Source of the DNA: Bradyrhizobium sp. JYMT SZCCT0180
GTDB lineage: Bacteria > Pseudomonadota > Alphaproteobacteria > Rhizobiales > Xanthobacteraceae
Length of the DNA stretch: 64,000 nt
Direction: 5' to 3'
NCBI RefSeq assembly: GCF_018130165.1
Contig: NZ_JAFCLZ010000014.1
Span: 124,001 to 188,000 of the forward strand
Part shown: positions 33,786 through 42,297 of the stretch, in pieces
Position numbering within the stretch: position 1 is the stretch's first letter
Layout: the number at the start of each line of letters is the position of its first letter
Position numbers and translations under genes: made by a program
Notes under the pieces: model-generated
Told to the model about the DNA's origin: nothing
Databases searched by the model: none
What the model saw: only the letters and a program-made list of their open reading frames with translations

Positions 33786-33866
33786 GTCATTGCGAGCGCC
33801 AGCGAAGCAATCCACCCGTCCGTTATGCCGCCCTATGGATTGCTTCGCTGCGCTCGCAATGACGGA
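33786..33866. repeat. intergenic paired repeat, CGTCATTGCGAGCG family
   Basis: CCGTCATTGCGAGCG and GAAGCAATCC at the left face GGATTGCTTCGCTGCGCTCG and CAATGACGG at the right. Other copies: 40297-40382, and a half copy at 41057-41090. Lies between the start of the unknown gene and the end of dcd. Confidence 0.85.
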
Positions 33867-33874
33867 GAACGAGG

Positions 33875-35026
33875 CTACACCCTGAAATGCTTGCTCAGCT
33901 TCAGGCCCTGCGCCTGATAGTTCGAGCCGATGCGCTGGCCGTACATGGCATGGGGCCGCGCCAGCATTTTTTCGTAGACCAGGCGGCCGACGATCTGGCC
34001 GTGCTCGAGGATGAACGGCACCTCGCGCGAGCGCACTTCCAGCACCGCGCGAGAGCCCTGCCCGCCGGCGCCGGCATAGCCGAAGCCGGGATCGAAGAAG
34101 CCGGCATAATGCACGCGGAATTCGCCGACCAGAGGGTCGAACGGCACCATCTCGGCGGCATAATCCGGCGGGATTTGCACCGCCTCTTTCGAGGCCAAAA
34201 TATAGAACTCGCCGGGATCGAGGATCAGGCTGCCGTCCGGGCGCGCCGCGATCGGCTCCCAGAATTCATCGACCGCATAGCCGCCGCGGCGGTCGACATC
34301 GACCACGCCGGTGTGGCGCTTGGCGCGGTAGCCGACAAAGCCGCCGGAATTCGCGCCGCTCAGATCGACGCTCAGCGCCACGCCATTGGCAAGATCGGCA
34401 TCGTCGATATCGACCAGCCGCTCGGCCTCATGCAGCGCGTCGAGTTCGTCCGCGTTGAGGATGGCGTCGCCGGTGCGAAAGCGCACTTGTGACAGCCGCG
34501 ATCCCTCGCGCAGCAGCACCGGAAACGTCTTCGGGCTGATCTCGGCATAGAGCGGCCCGTGGTAGCCGGCGCCGATCATGTCGAAGCGGCGGGTACCGTC
34601 CGCGATCACGCGGGTGAAGACGTCGAGCCGTCCGGTCGAGCTCTTCGGGTTGGCGGCGGCGACGATCTCCGGCGGCAGCGCGAGGCTCTCCAGCAGCGGC
34701 ACGATATAGACGCAATTGGTTTCCAGCACCGCGCCGTCAGTGAGGTCGATCTCGTGCAGTTTCAGCTCGTCGATACGCTCGGCGACCGTCGCACCCGGCC
34801 CCGGGAGGAAGCTCGCGCGCACCCGGTAGGCGATGTCGCCGAGGCGAAGATCGAGGCTGGCGGGCTGGATCTGGCTCTCGACAAAGGGATAGGCCGGCAG
34901 GATCAGGCCCGCATCCGCCATCGCCGCGATCATGCGGTCGGGCAGAATTCCGTTGGCGTCGGGCGGAAGCGTAAACGGCACGGCGGTCCTCAAGGGGCCC
35001 GGAAGGGTGACCCAAATGTCATCCAA
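33875..35026 (-). CDS. dcd: dCTP deaminase, long two-domain form
   Basis: Deaminates dCTP to dUTP for dTTP synthesis. At 383 residues it is about twice the E. coli enzyme. The first half holds QPASLDLRLGDIAYRVRASF and AAANPKSSTGRLDVFTRVI (the conserved NPKSS-xxR active-site block); the second half repeats the fold with LDPGEFYILASKEAVQIPPDYAAEMVPFDPLVGEFRVHYAGFFDPGFGYAG. The C-terminus (GQRIGSNYQAQGLKLSKHF) should close over the nucleotide. This fused form is usual in Bradyrhizobium relatives. It is transcribed away from metZ. Confidence 0.93.
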   Translation of the reverse strand: MDDIWVTLPGPLRTAVPFTLPPDANGILPDRMIAAMADAGLILPAYPFVESQIQPASLDLRLGDIAYRVRASFLPGPGATVAERIDELKLHEIDLTDGAVLETNCVYIVPLLESLALPPEIVAAANPKSSTGRLDVFTRVIADGTRRFDMIGAGYHGPLYAEISPKTFPVLLREGSRLSQVRFRTGDAILNADELDALHEAERLVDIDDADLANGVALSVDLSGANSGGFVGYRAKRHTGVVDVDRRGGYAVDEFWEPIAARPDGSLILDPGEFYILASKEAVQIPPDYAAEMVPFDPLVGEFRVHYAGFFDPGFGYAGAGGQGSRAVLEVRSREVPFILEHGQIVGRLVYEKMLARPHAMYGQRIGSNYQAQGLKLSKHFRV

Positions 35027-35100
35027 ACCTCATAAATATGGGCATTTAGGGGTTATCCGATGGCCGGCTTGACGAAAAGGGCGCGAGGGAATATCAGCAT

Positions 35101-35160
35101 GACTTATCCCGTGGTGATTTGAGCCGGCCGGCTTGCAGCCACGTTAAATAAGTCGCTAAA
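35101..35160 (+). promoter_or_regulatory. SAM-II riboswitch aptamer
   Basis: Matches the SAM-II (metA-type) pattern. P1 is CGTGG (35110-35114) with CCACG (35139-35143). The loop starts TGATTTGAGCC. The 3' tail AAGTCGCTAAA makes the pseudoknot P2: CGGCTT (35129-35134) with AAGTCG (35150-35155). It precedes metZ, a typical SAM-II gene. GACTTAT (35101-35107) is also complementary to ATAAGTC (35148-35154) and could compete with P2 in the ligand-free state. Confidence 0.93.
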
Positions 35161-35216
35161 CAGGCCGGGGACACGTGTGATCCCGGCCTGTGGAAATTTT
35201 TCCAGGCCGGTTTTTT
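35161..35216 (+). terminator. riboswitch expression platform with intrinsic terminator
   Basis: CCGGCCTG-T-GGAAA (35183-35196) pairs with TTTCC-AGGCCGG (35199-35210) and is followed by TTTTTT (35211-35216). The first strand CCCGGCCTG can instead pair perfectly with CAGGCCGGG (35161-35169), which would prevent the terminator. The two exclusive hairpins are what a transcriptional on/off switch needs. Confidence 0.85.
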
Positions 35217-35252
35217 GTGACCATTTTCAATGGTGGTCACGACGGAGGTCAC

Positions 35253-36446
35253 ATGTCTGAGACTGGTTCTACCAAGCGTTTTCGTCCCGAAACCCGCCTT
35301 GTCCATGGCGGCACGCTTCGCTCCCAATTCGGCGAGACGTCCGAGGCGCTGTTCCTCACCCAAGGCTACGTCTACGACACCTCGGAGCAGTGCGAGGCCC
35401 GATTCAAGGGCGAGGAGCCGGGCTTCATCTATTCGCGCTATTCCAATCCGACGATTGAGATGTTCGAGCGCCGCATGATGCTGCTCGAGGGCGCGGAAGC
35501 CGCGCGCTCGACCGCGACCGGCATGGCCGCGGTGACGACCGCGATCCTCGCACCGCTCCGGGCCGGCGACCACGTGGTCGCTTCGAAAGCCCTGTTCGGC
35601 TCCTGCCTTTACGTGGTGCAGGATCTCCTGCCGCGTTACGGGATCGAGACGACGCTGGTCGACGGTCTTGATCTCGACCAGTGGCAGCGCGCGTTGCGGC
35701 CGAACACCAAGTCCTTCTTCCTGGAGAGCCCGACCAATCCGACGCTCGACGTGCTCGACATCCCGGCGATTGCCGAGATCGCGCACAGTGGCGGCGCACG
35801 GCTGATCGTGGACAATGTGTTCGCCACGCCGATCTGGCAGAGCCCGCTTTCGCTCGGCGCCGACGTCGTCGTCTACTCCGCCACCAAGCACATCGACGGC
35901 CAGGGCCGCTGCCTCGGCGGCATCATCCTGTCCTCGGAAGCGTTCGTCGCCGAGCACCTCCATAACTTCATGCGCCATACCGGCCCGTCGCTCTCGCCGT
36001 TCAACGCCTGGACCCTGCTCAAGGGCCTGGAGACGCTGGCGGTGCGGGTGCGCGCGCAGACCGAGACCGCCGGCAAGGTCGCCGACGCGCTGGCGAACCA
36101 TCCGAAGGTCTCGCGGCTGATCTATCCCGGCCGTGCCGACCATCCGCAGGCCGAACTGGTGAAGCGGCAGATGCGCGCCGGCTCGACGCTGGTCGGGTTC
36201 GAGGTCAAGGGCGGCAAGCAGGCCGCGTTCCGCTGCCTCAACGCGCTGCAGATCTCGCGGATCTCGAACAATCTCGGCGACGCCAAGAGCCTCGTCACCC
36301 ATCCGGCGACCACGACACATCAGCGGCTGACGCCGGAGGCGCGCGCCGAACTCGGCATCAGCGAGGGTTTTGTTCGCTTCTCCGCCGGGCTCGAGCATGC
36401 GGATGACCTGATCGAGGATTTTGTGCAGGCGCTGGAGAAGGCGTGA
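35253..36446 (+). CDS. metZ: O-succinylhomoserine sulfhydrylase
   Basis: PLP enzyme of methionine synthesis that joins sulfide to O-succinylhomoserine to give homocysteine. 397 residues of the Cys/Met metabolism family; the PLP lysine is Lys212 in YSATKHIDGQGRCLGG. Also seen: IYSRYSNPTIEMFERR, STATGMAAVTTAIL, and SLVTHPATTTHQRL. The ATG at 35253 follows GGAGG by five bases; the frame reaches upstream into the terminator, which I exclude. Controlled by the SAM-II riboswitch at 35101-35216. apaG, often next to metZ, follows after a three-gene operon on the other strand. Confidence 0.95.
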   Translation: MSETGSTKRFRPETRLVHGGTLRSQFGETSEALFLTQGYVYDTSEQCEARFKGEEPGFIYSRYSNPTIEMFERRMMLLEGAEAARSTATGMAAVTTAILAPLRAGDHVVASKALFGSCLYVVQDLLPRYGIETTLVDGLDLDQWQRALRPNTKSFFLESPTNPTLDVLDIPAIAEIAHSGGARLIVDNVFATPIWQSPLSLGADVVVYSATKHIDGQGRCLGGIILSSEAFVAEHLHNFMRHTGPSLSPFNAWTLLKGLETLAVRVRAQTETAGKVADALANHPKVSRLIYPGRADHPQAELVKRQMRAGSTLVGFEVKGGKQAAFRCLNALQISRISNNLGDAKSLVTHPATTTHQRLTPEARAELGISEGFVRFSAGLEHADDLIEDFVQALEKA

Positions 36447-36476
36447 GCTAGCTGCACACGTAGCCACACAACAGGT

Positions 36477-36603
36477 GTCGTCCCGGCCTTGAGCCGGGAC
36501 CCATAACCACAAGGCCTTGTGAGTTAGGGAAGTCGTCGATCACTGCCTTTTAGCCGCACGGCCGCGGCGTATGGGTCCCGGCTCAAGGCCGGGACGACAG
36601 CGG
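36477..36603. repeat. intergenic paired repeat, GTCCCGG...CCGGGAC family
   Basis: GTCGTCCCGGCCTTGAGCCGG plus ACCCATAACC faces GTATGGGTCCCGGCTCAAGGC and CGGGACGAC. Lies between the convergent metZ and SGNH genes and may end both transcripts. Confidence 0.85.
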
Positions 36604-36622
36604 TGTGTAGCCGCGACAGTAA

Positions 36623-37648
36623 TCACATCGGCCGGTAGGTCCGCACGTCCGACGGCACGTTGACACCGAGCTTGATCTGGCCGACCGAGCGGATGATGTC
36701 GTCGCCGAGCAGTTGTGCGAAGCAGGCGTAGCCCCAGTCGCTCATGTGCAGGCCGTCGGCGATGACGAAATTGTCCATCGGGATCGCCTGCTTCTCGTGC
36801 CAGTCGCGCATCACCTCGAAGCGCGGGAAGATGCCGACCTTGCGCAGTTCGGCAACCTTGTTGAGCAAATTGATCATCTTGCCCGCGCTCTCCGCGCGTT
36901 CGTTGACGCGCGGCGAATATTGCGGATCGATCAGCACCAGATCGGCGCCGGTCGCCTGAATGCGCGCGACACCGTCTTCCACCAGCTTGATGGTCTCTGC
37001 CGGATCGAGATTGCGCAGCACGGCGTTGGTGCCGACCTGCCAGATCACCAGGTCCGGATGCATGTCGATGACCGAGGTCTGCAGCCGCTTCATCATTTCA
37101 GGCGCGTCCTCGCCGCCCTGGCCGCGATTGATCACGGTGATGTCGGCGGTCGGGTACTGCCGGTGCAGCTGCGCCGCGAGGCGGTTGGGATAGTTGAATT
37201 CCGGCGAGCTCGCGCCAAAACCCGCGGTCGACGACGATCCGAACGCGATGATCACCACCGGCTCGCCCGCGGCGAGCTTGCCCGCGACACGCGGCAGCGA
37301 TCCCATCTTCTTGGCGCCACCCTTCGGCGGCAGGCAGGGAACGCGGCTGAAAATGTCGGCGGCCGATTTCGCGACTTCCTTGGCCTTGTCGATCGCCTTG
37401 CCGGTGACGCTCCTCTGCGCCGCCGGACCGGACGGCTCGGCGGCCGCCACGCTGCCCGCACCCGTGGTCGGCGCCGCCGGCGGTTTGGCGGCTTCAGCTT
37501 TGGCCGTGTCGGATAACGTCGCCTGCTGGGCGGTCTGGGTCGCCTGCGCCTGCACCGGCAAAACGGACGCCGGCATCAGCAGCACCGTCGCCGCGATGGC
37601 GAACGCTGCCAGCGATGCAGACGGGGAAAAAGGGCAGTAACGACTCAT
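36623..37648 (-). CDS. SGNH/GDSL-type hydrolase, exported
   Basis: Protein of 341 residues with a signal peptide (LAAFAIAATVLLMPASVLPVQAQ) and an Ala/Pro-rich linker to about 95. The hydrolase domain starts at VVIIAFGSSSTAGFGA, where block I reads GSSS rather than GDS. Then NRGQGGEDAPEMM (Gly block), WQVGTNAV (Asn block) and the C-terminal ADGLHMSDWGYACFA with the catalytic Asp-x-x-His changed to DGLHMSD. Such enzymes de-esterify glycans or lipids. It is the third gene of the opgC-SGNH-SGNH operon (13-base gap). Confidence 0.9.
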   Translation of the reverse strand: MSRYCPFSPSASLAAFAIAATVLLMPASVLPVQAQATQTAQQATLSDTAKAEAAKPPAAPTTGAGSVAAAEPSGPAAQRSVTGKAIDKAKEVAKSAADIFSRVPCLPPKGGAKKMGSLPRVAGKLAAGEPVVIIAFGSSSTAGFGASSPEFNYPNRLAAQLHRQYPTADITVINRGQGGEDAPEMMKRLQTSVIDMHPDLVIWQVGTNAVLRNLDPAETIKLVEDGVARIQATGADLVLIDPQYSPRVNERAESAGKMINLLNKVAELRKVGIFPRFEVMRDWHEKQAIPMDNFVIADGLHMSDWGYACFAQLLGDDIIRSVGQIKLGVNVPSDVRTYRPM

Positions 37649-37661
37649 TTACGCTAGTTCC

Positions 37662-38420
37662 TCAATTCTGCTGGGCCGGGTTCACATGCGCCGCGTCGAT
37701 CACGAATTTCGACAGCGCGCGGCCGAGGCAATCGTGCACCCGCTTGGCCAGGTCAGGGCCATGCGAGGTGCTGGACAGGTCGAAATCTCCGGCGTCGCTC
37801 CAATGCCGCATCATGGCGAAGCGGTCGAACAAGGGAATGTCGTGCTGCTGCGCCACCACGCGCATATTATCCAGGTAGGGCGGCGCGGAAATCATCGTTT
37901 CAGTACGCGGGCTGTATTGCAGATTCATCAGGATCACGTCGACCCCCGCCTTCTGCAACGCAGCAACGCCATCTTCGACACCGGCGCGGAAATCATCGGG
38001 ATCGATCGATCGAATAGCATCGTAGGTGCCGGTCTGCCAGATAACCAAAGTAGGCTTCTTTAGCTCGACCAGCTTAACAAGTCCGCCAGCGACCTCTTCG
38101 GCCGTCTTCTTGACCTGTAGTTCTACGGATACGTTCACGGCGACCTTCGGCAGCGCCTCCTTCAACATCGCCTGCAGCCGGCCGGGATAGGCGCTGGCTT
38201 CGGACGACGGGATGCTCGACGACCGGCTGCCCACCACCAGAATTTCCAGCCGGCGGTCGCCCGCAATGGCCGTCTCGACCTTGGGCAGCTTGCTCTCGGA
38301 CGTCAGCAGATAGGCCGGAACCTCGCAATTGGCGGGGGCCTCCTCGGCGCGCACGGGGGCCACGGCCAGCAAGCCGGCAATCAAGGTCAGGCCCAGGATC
38401 ATCACCGGGTTGGACTTCAT
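37662..38420 (-). CDS. SGNH-like hydrolase, exported, second copy
   Basis: Protein of 252 residues with signal peptide (MILGLTLIAGLLAVAPVRA). Similar in plan to the neighbour at 36623: LEILVVGSRSSSIPSSEAS in the block I position, IWQTGTYDAIRSIDPDDF (Gly replacing Asn: TGT for GTN) and the end SSTSHGPDLAKRVHDC. Several catalytic blocks are altered, so it may be a weaker or non-catalytic paralogue. The ATG at 38420 overlaps the opgC stop by one base. Confidence 0.85.
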   Translation of the reverse strand: MKSNPVMILGLTLIAGLLAVAPVRAEEAPANCEVPAYLLTSESKLPKVETAIAGDRRLEILVVGSRSSSIPSSEASAYPGRLQAMLKEALPKVAVNVSVELQVKKTAEEVAGGLVKLVELKKPTLVIWQTGTYDAIRSIDPDDFRAGVEDGVAALQKAGVDVILMNLQYSPRTETMISAPPYLDNMRVVAQQHDIPLFDRFAMMRHWSDAGDFDLSSTSHGPDLAKRVHDCLGRALSKFVIDAAHVNPAQQN

Positions 38421-39649
38421 CAGCCCCCTCCCGCCATATCGGCGTTGCCAACAGCGCCTTTTTTCTTCGCGTTCTTGTCGGCGGAATTCTTGTACCACGA
38501 AATGACCCACGCCATGCCGGACATGATGAGGATTCCGACGACGCTGATCAGGAAGTGCAGGCCCGCTCCACCGGAGATTTCGGCCAGCACGAAATGCCCC
38601 GCAAAGGCGAGGAAGACGCCGAGGCAGAATATCTCAAGCGAATGCTGCCCGCACAGGATCAATGGTCGCAGCCAGGGCGATTTCAACCCCGGCCAGTCCT
38701 TGCGCAGGAAGCGCACCGTGATCGCCGCCAGCGCCAGGAAGTGCGCGAAGCGCAGCACATCCAGATCGGTCTTGCTGATCGGGTACATCCACTGTTCGAG
38801 GCGCTTCGGCATCAAGAAATTCAACTGCGGGAGATGCCAGGTCAGCGTGACGAAGAAGGCGGCCAGCAGATAGGCAAAGCAGATCCACATTGTGATCGGC
38901 GAGGAGAGTATCGCCGACATCCGCACCGCGCCGCCGAGCGCGCACCAGGCGCCGAACGTAAACAGCAATTGCCACGCGAACGGATTGAAGAACCAGGTGC
39001 CGTTCGGATAGGCCGACAGGTACAGATCGAACTGCCAGGTCGCCGCGTAGAGCGCCACCGACAGCCCCAGCGAGACGTCGGGCCGCCACTTCATCAGCCA
39101 CAGGATGACGGGCAGGAACAGCATCAGCACGATATAGAGCGGCAGCACGTCCATGTTGACGGGGCGGAATCTCAGCAGCAAGGCCTGGATGATCGTGACA
39201 TCCGGCTGCTTGAGGAAATCCATGATCCCCATTTCTTCCGAATACAGCGGGTTGTTGAAATTGGTGGCGACGTAGGAAATCTCCGCCAGGAAGATCGTGA
39301 ACAGGAACACGTGCGCCACGTAGATCTGCCAGACCCGCCGCATGATGCGCGCGGTGGCGATCACGAAGCCGGATTCCAGCATCGCGCGGCCATACACGAA
39401 CGCCGCGGTATAGCCGGAGATGAAAATGAAGATCTCGGTGGCGTCGGAAAAGCCGTAATTGCGGATCGTGAACCAGGTCAGGATATTCGGCGGCAGATGA
39501 TCGATGAAGATCAGCCACAGCGCCAGCCCGCGAAACAGATCGAGCCGCAATTCACGCTCGCCGGCCGCGGGCAGCGTGATCGCCGGCGCGGAGGTGGCCG
39601 CGGCGTCACTCGCGGACGGTCCGGCAATCTGATCGGCAATGGACGACAT
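38420..39649 (-). CDS. opgC: OpgC-family membrane acyltransferase
   Basis: Integral membrane protein of 409 residues with about ten helices. The start of the OpgC domain is ELRLDLFRGLALWLIFIDHLPPNILTWFTIRNYGFSDATEIFIFISGYTAAFVYG, with the His-Asp and FIFISG features of the family. OpgC of Rhodobacter adds succinyl groups to osmoregulated periplasmic glucans. The downstream SGNH proteins could remove or transfer acyl groups in the same process. The ATG at 39649 (MSSIADQIAG) is preferred to one at 39727. Confidence 0.88.
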   Translation of the reverse strand: MSSIADQIAGPSASDAAATSAPAITLPAAGERELRLDLFRGLALWLIFIDHLPPNILTWFTIRNYGFSDATEIFIFISGYTAAFVYGRAMLESGFVIATARIMRRVWQIYVAHVFLFTIFLAEISYVATNFNNPLYSEEMGIMDFLKQPDVTIIQALLLRFRPVNMDVLPLYIVLMLFLPVILWLMKWRPDVSLGLSVALYAATWQFDLYLSAYPNGTWFFNPFAWQLLFTFGAWCALGGAVRMSAILSSPITMWICFAYLLAAFFVTLTWHLPQLNFLMPKRLEQWMYPISKTDLDVLRFAHFLALAAITVRFLRKDWPGLKSPWLRPLILCGQHSLEIFCLGVFLAFAGHFVLAEISGGAGLHFLISVVGILIMSGMAWVISWYKNSADKNAKKKGAVGNADMAGGG

Positions 39650-39888
39650 CGGGCACCGTTTTGGCAGCGAATCCAAGCAAATTGCACGGCCGTAAGGATA
39701 ATATCGGCCCGCAAGCATGCAATACAAGCAAGATACGGGGGTCGGAACCGCGCGGGTGCGCCTTAGGGCGAAACTATGTTGAAACGAGGATGGAATAGCT
39801 CAACAGCCCGCCCCGCCGGCCGCCCGGCGATTGGTTCCACCGCCTTTCTTCGCTATGCTGCGCCACAGGATTCTGGAAGCTTTTCACC

Positions 39889-40281
39889 ATGTACCGCGCC
39901 GTCACCCGTCTGATCGAAGTCACCGTCGAACCGAACTTCATGCCGGAGCGCTCGTCGGTCGATAAGGGCCAGTATTTCTGGTCCTACACGATCGTCATCA
40001 CCAATTCCGGCAACGAGACGGTGCAGTTGCGGACGCGGCACTGGATCATCACCGACGCCACCGGCCGCAAGCAGGAAGTCCGCGGCGAAGGCGTGGTGGG
40101 CGAGCAGCCGGTGCTGGCCCCCGGCGAACGCTTCGAATACACCTCCGGCGTACCGCTCCCCACCGCGTCCGGCTTCATGACCGGGCGCTATCAGATGGTC
40201 AACGAAAGCGGCGAGAAATTCGAGATCGACGTGCCGACATTTTCGCTGGATAGCCCGGATAACAAGCGGGTGTTGAATTAG
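39889..40281 (+). CDS. apaG: ApaG (CorD) protein
   Basis: Protein of 130 residues with an immunoglobulin-like ApaG domain: TRLIEVTVEPNFMPERSS, QYFWSYTIVITNSGNETVQLRTRHWIITDATGRKQEVRGEGVVGEQPVLAPGERFEYTSGVPLPTASGFMTGRYQMV. The HWIITDATG and GEGVVGEQP blocks are near-invariant. Linked to Co/Mg resistance and Ap4A levels in enterobacteria; biochemical role unsettled. It begins at 39889, 240 bases from the divergent opgC. Confidence 0.97.
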   Translation: MYRAVTRLIEVTVEPNFMPERSSVDKGQYFWSYTIVITNSGNETVQLRTRHWIITDATGRKQEVRGEGVVGEQPVLAPGERFEYTSGVPLPTASGFMTGRYQMVNESGEKFEIDVPTFSLDSPDNKRVLN

Positions 40282-40296
40282 GGGGCGCATGTCCTC

Positions 40297-40382
40297 GCCG
40301 TCATTGCGAGCGCAGCGAAGCAATCTATAGCTCGGCTCGCTGGGGCATGGATTGCTTCGCTGCGCTCGCAATGACGGGGATG
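40297..40382. repeat. intergenic paired repeat, CGTCATTGCGAGCG family
   Basis: CCGTCATTGCGAGCGCAGCG and GAAGCAATC face GATTGCTTCGCTGCGCTCGC and AATGACGG around about 25 bases; same family as 33786-33866. Confidence 0.85.
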
Positions 40383-40519
40383 GTATAGCGCCACACATTG
40401 CTGTCATCCTCCGCGAAAGCGGGGGATCCAGTACGCCGCGGCTTCTCGGTTCAATCATTGCGGTCTCTGGAATACTGGGTCACCCGCCTTCGCGGGTGAC
40501 GACAATTGTGGGTGAGACA

Positions 40520-41045
40520 CACACCTCGACGTTCTCGCGACGCATTGCGCCCGAGCTTTGCCAGCAACTTCCCGCCCTTCAAATAGAGGGCGCAGGGAAG
40601 ACCGGGTGCGCGCTGCACCCGCGGTCCCGTGTGCGGTTTGCACTAAGTAGGCTGCACACGAGCATACAGGGCAGCGGAGAACACCCGGCCTTCCCTGCGC
40701 AATGGCTTTACGGCTTATGCCGTGATCTCCCCGGAGACGAGTTCTTGGTTGACTCCGTCACCACCGGTTCAGCTTGCGCCTAGCCGACGGCTTGACGCCT
40801 GCAACGGGCGCCAGGACCACACGGTTTTGCCGTACGCTCATCCACGCCGTCGTCAGGCGTGAACCAGCGTCCACCGCAACCCGCCCAACGTCCGTGACGA
40901 CGGCCGACGCCCTCTGAGTGGGACGGGATGGCGGTAGATGCGCACTGATTTGGGTCGGCCGGCAACAGAAATATTTTTGATTTGCAGAAATTCTCTGCTT
41001 GACAGAATTTCCGTAAATCAGAACTGATTTGCCCGTCGGGTTGTT
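40520..41045. repeat. long non-coding block, probably a dispersed genomic repeat
   Basis: About 525 bases with no gene. It contains a large dyad (GCGCAGGGAAGACCGGG near 40588, inverse CCCGGCCTTCCCTGCGC near 40685), an inner GTGCGGTTTGCAC hairpin region and a change to A+T-rich sequence after 40960. I believe similar blocks recur in Bradyrhizobium genomes, but only one copy is visible here. Confidence 0.5.
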
Positions 41046-41108
41046 TTGTCGCACTCAACCGTCATTGCGAGCGGAGCTCGCAATGACGAGGAGAGAATGA
41101 CAAAAGTA

Positions 41109-42113
41109 CTATTCCACACCCGCTTCATCCGGCGTGAACTCATAGATCGACGAGCAGAACTCGCAGGTCACCACCACCTTGCCGTCCTTGACCATTTCCG
41201 CGCGGTCCTGCGGCTGGAAGCTTTTCAGCATCGACGACACCGCGTCGCGCGAGCAGGAGCATTGCGCGCGCAGGGCTAACGGCGCGAACACGCGCACGCC
41301 GCGTTCGTGGAACAGGCGATACAATAAGCGCTCGCCCGACAAATCCGGATCGAGCAGTTCGACATCCTCGACGGTCGAGATCAGCGACTGGCCTTCGACC
41401 CAGGCGTCGTCTTCGGCCACCGCATGCGTCACGGCGCCTTCCGGCGCATCGCCGGGATGGAGGTCGGCCTGCCGCGCCCGCTCCGGCGCCTGAGGCAGGA
41501 ATTGCAGCAGCATGCCGCCGGCGCGCCAGCGGTGTTTCGGGCCGTCGCCGCTGCCGCGCCACTCCTCGCCGACTGCAAGCCGCACGCGGGTCGGGATCTG
41601 TTCGGAGCGCAGAAAGTATTCATGCGCGGCGTCTTCGAGATTGCCGCCTTCCAGCGCCACCAGGCCTTGATAGCGGCTCATGTCCGCGCCCTGGTCGATG
41701 GTCATCGCCAGATGACCGTTGCCGAGCAGCGCGCCGGAATCCTGCCCGTCTTTCAGCCGCGTCGCATCGAAGCGCGCATAGGCGCGCAGCCGATCCGGCA
41801 GCTGGAAATCCACGATCAGGAACGATACCGGGCCGTCGGTCTGGGTCTGCAGGATGAAGCGGCCGTCGAACTTCAGCGACGAGCCGAGCAGCGTCGCCAG
41901 CACGATGGCCTCGCCGAGCAGCTTGCAGACCGGCGCCGGGTAATCGTGCTTGGTCAGGATGTCGTCGAGCGCCGGGCCGAGCCGGGTCAGCCGCCCGCGC
42001 AGGTCGAGCGTATTGACCTCGAACGGCAACGCCGCATCGTCGATGGGAACCGCCGATGGCGCGCGGATCGGCGCTTCGATCGTGATTTTGATGTCGGGGG
42101 ATTGTGATGTCAT
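41109..42113 (-). CDS. hslO: Hsp33 redox-regulated chaperone
   Basis: Holdase activated when oxidised. 334 residues; the N-terminal domain includes LLGEAIVLATLLGSSLKFDGRFILQTQTDGPVSFLIVDF. The C-terminal zinc switch has both pairs, CSCSRD and CEFCSS, about 35 residues apart. The ATG at 42113 (MTSQSPDIKITI) is chosen; the frame upstream to 42281 passes through a repeat. Third gene after argD and argF on the same strand, but 184 bases and a repeat separate it from argF. Confidence 0.95.
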   Translation of the reverse strand: MTSQSPDIKITIEAPIRAPSAVPIDDAALPFEVNTLDLRGRLTRLGPALDDILTKHDYPAPVCKLLGEAIVLATLLGSSLKFDGRFILQTQTDGPVSFLIVDFQLPDRLRAYARFDATRLKDGQDSGALLGNGHLAMTIDQGADMSRYQGLVALEGGNLEDAAHEYFLRSEQIPTRVRLAVGEEWRGSGDGPKHRWRAGGMLLQFLPQAPERARQADLHPGDAPEGAVTHAVAEDDAWVEGQSLISTVEDVELLDPDLSGERLLYRLFHERGVRVFAPLALRAQCSCSRDAVSSMLKSFQPQDRAEMVKDGKVVVTCEFCSSIYEFTPDEAGVE

Positions 42114-42159
42114 CGCGCCTATCTGGGGTCGGAAGGAGTGAATCGAAAGGGGTACCCGT

Positions 42160-42278
42160 GTCCCGGACCCGGTGCAGCGTGCAACGCTGCTCCGCAGAGC
42201 CGGGACCCATTTGTGCGCATCAACGTGGACCCCGGCTCTGCAGCGCACCGCTTCGCGCTGCGCAGCGTCCGGGGAACG
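42160..42278. repeat. intergenic paired repeat, GTCCCGGACxCGGTG family
   Basis: GTGTCCCGGACCCGGTGCAGCG and CTGCTCCGCAGAGCCGGGAC face CCCCGGCTCTGCAGCGCACCG and CTGCGCAGCGTCCGGG. Between hslO and argF; second copy at 59953-60078. Confidence 0.8.
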
Positions 42279-42297
42279 CAAACCGTAAGGTCAGTCC

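Larger units (their letters stand above)
40282..41108. other. gene-free stretch of stacked repeats
   Basis: No credible gene. From left: a CGTCATTGCGAGCG paired repeat (40297-40382); a second pair with GCGAAAGCGGGGGATCCAG facing CTGGGTCACCCGCCTTCGCG (40396-40505); a long block (about 40520-41045) with several inner hairpins, e.g. GGCGCAGGGAAGACCGGG facing CCCGGCCTTCCCTGCGC, ending in A+T-rich GAAATATTTTTGATTTGC; and a half copy of the first repeat (41057-41090). Reading frames there have no family features. Confidence 0.75.

Noticed and set aside
40352..40783. Reading frames in the repeat block after apaG
   Set aside because: Translations of repeats without domains, start sites or codon pattern of a gene.
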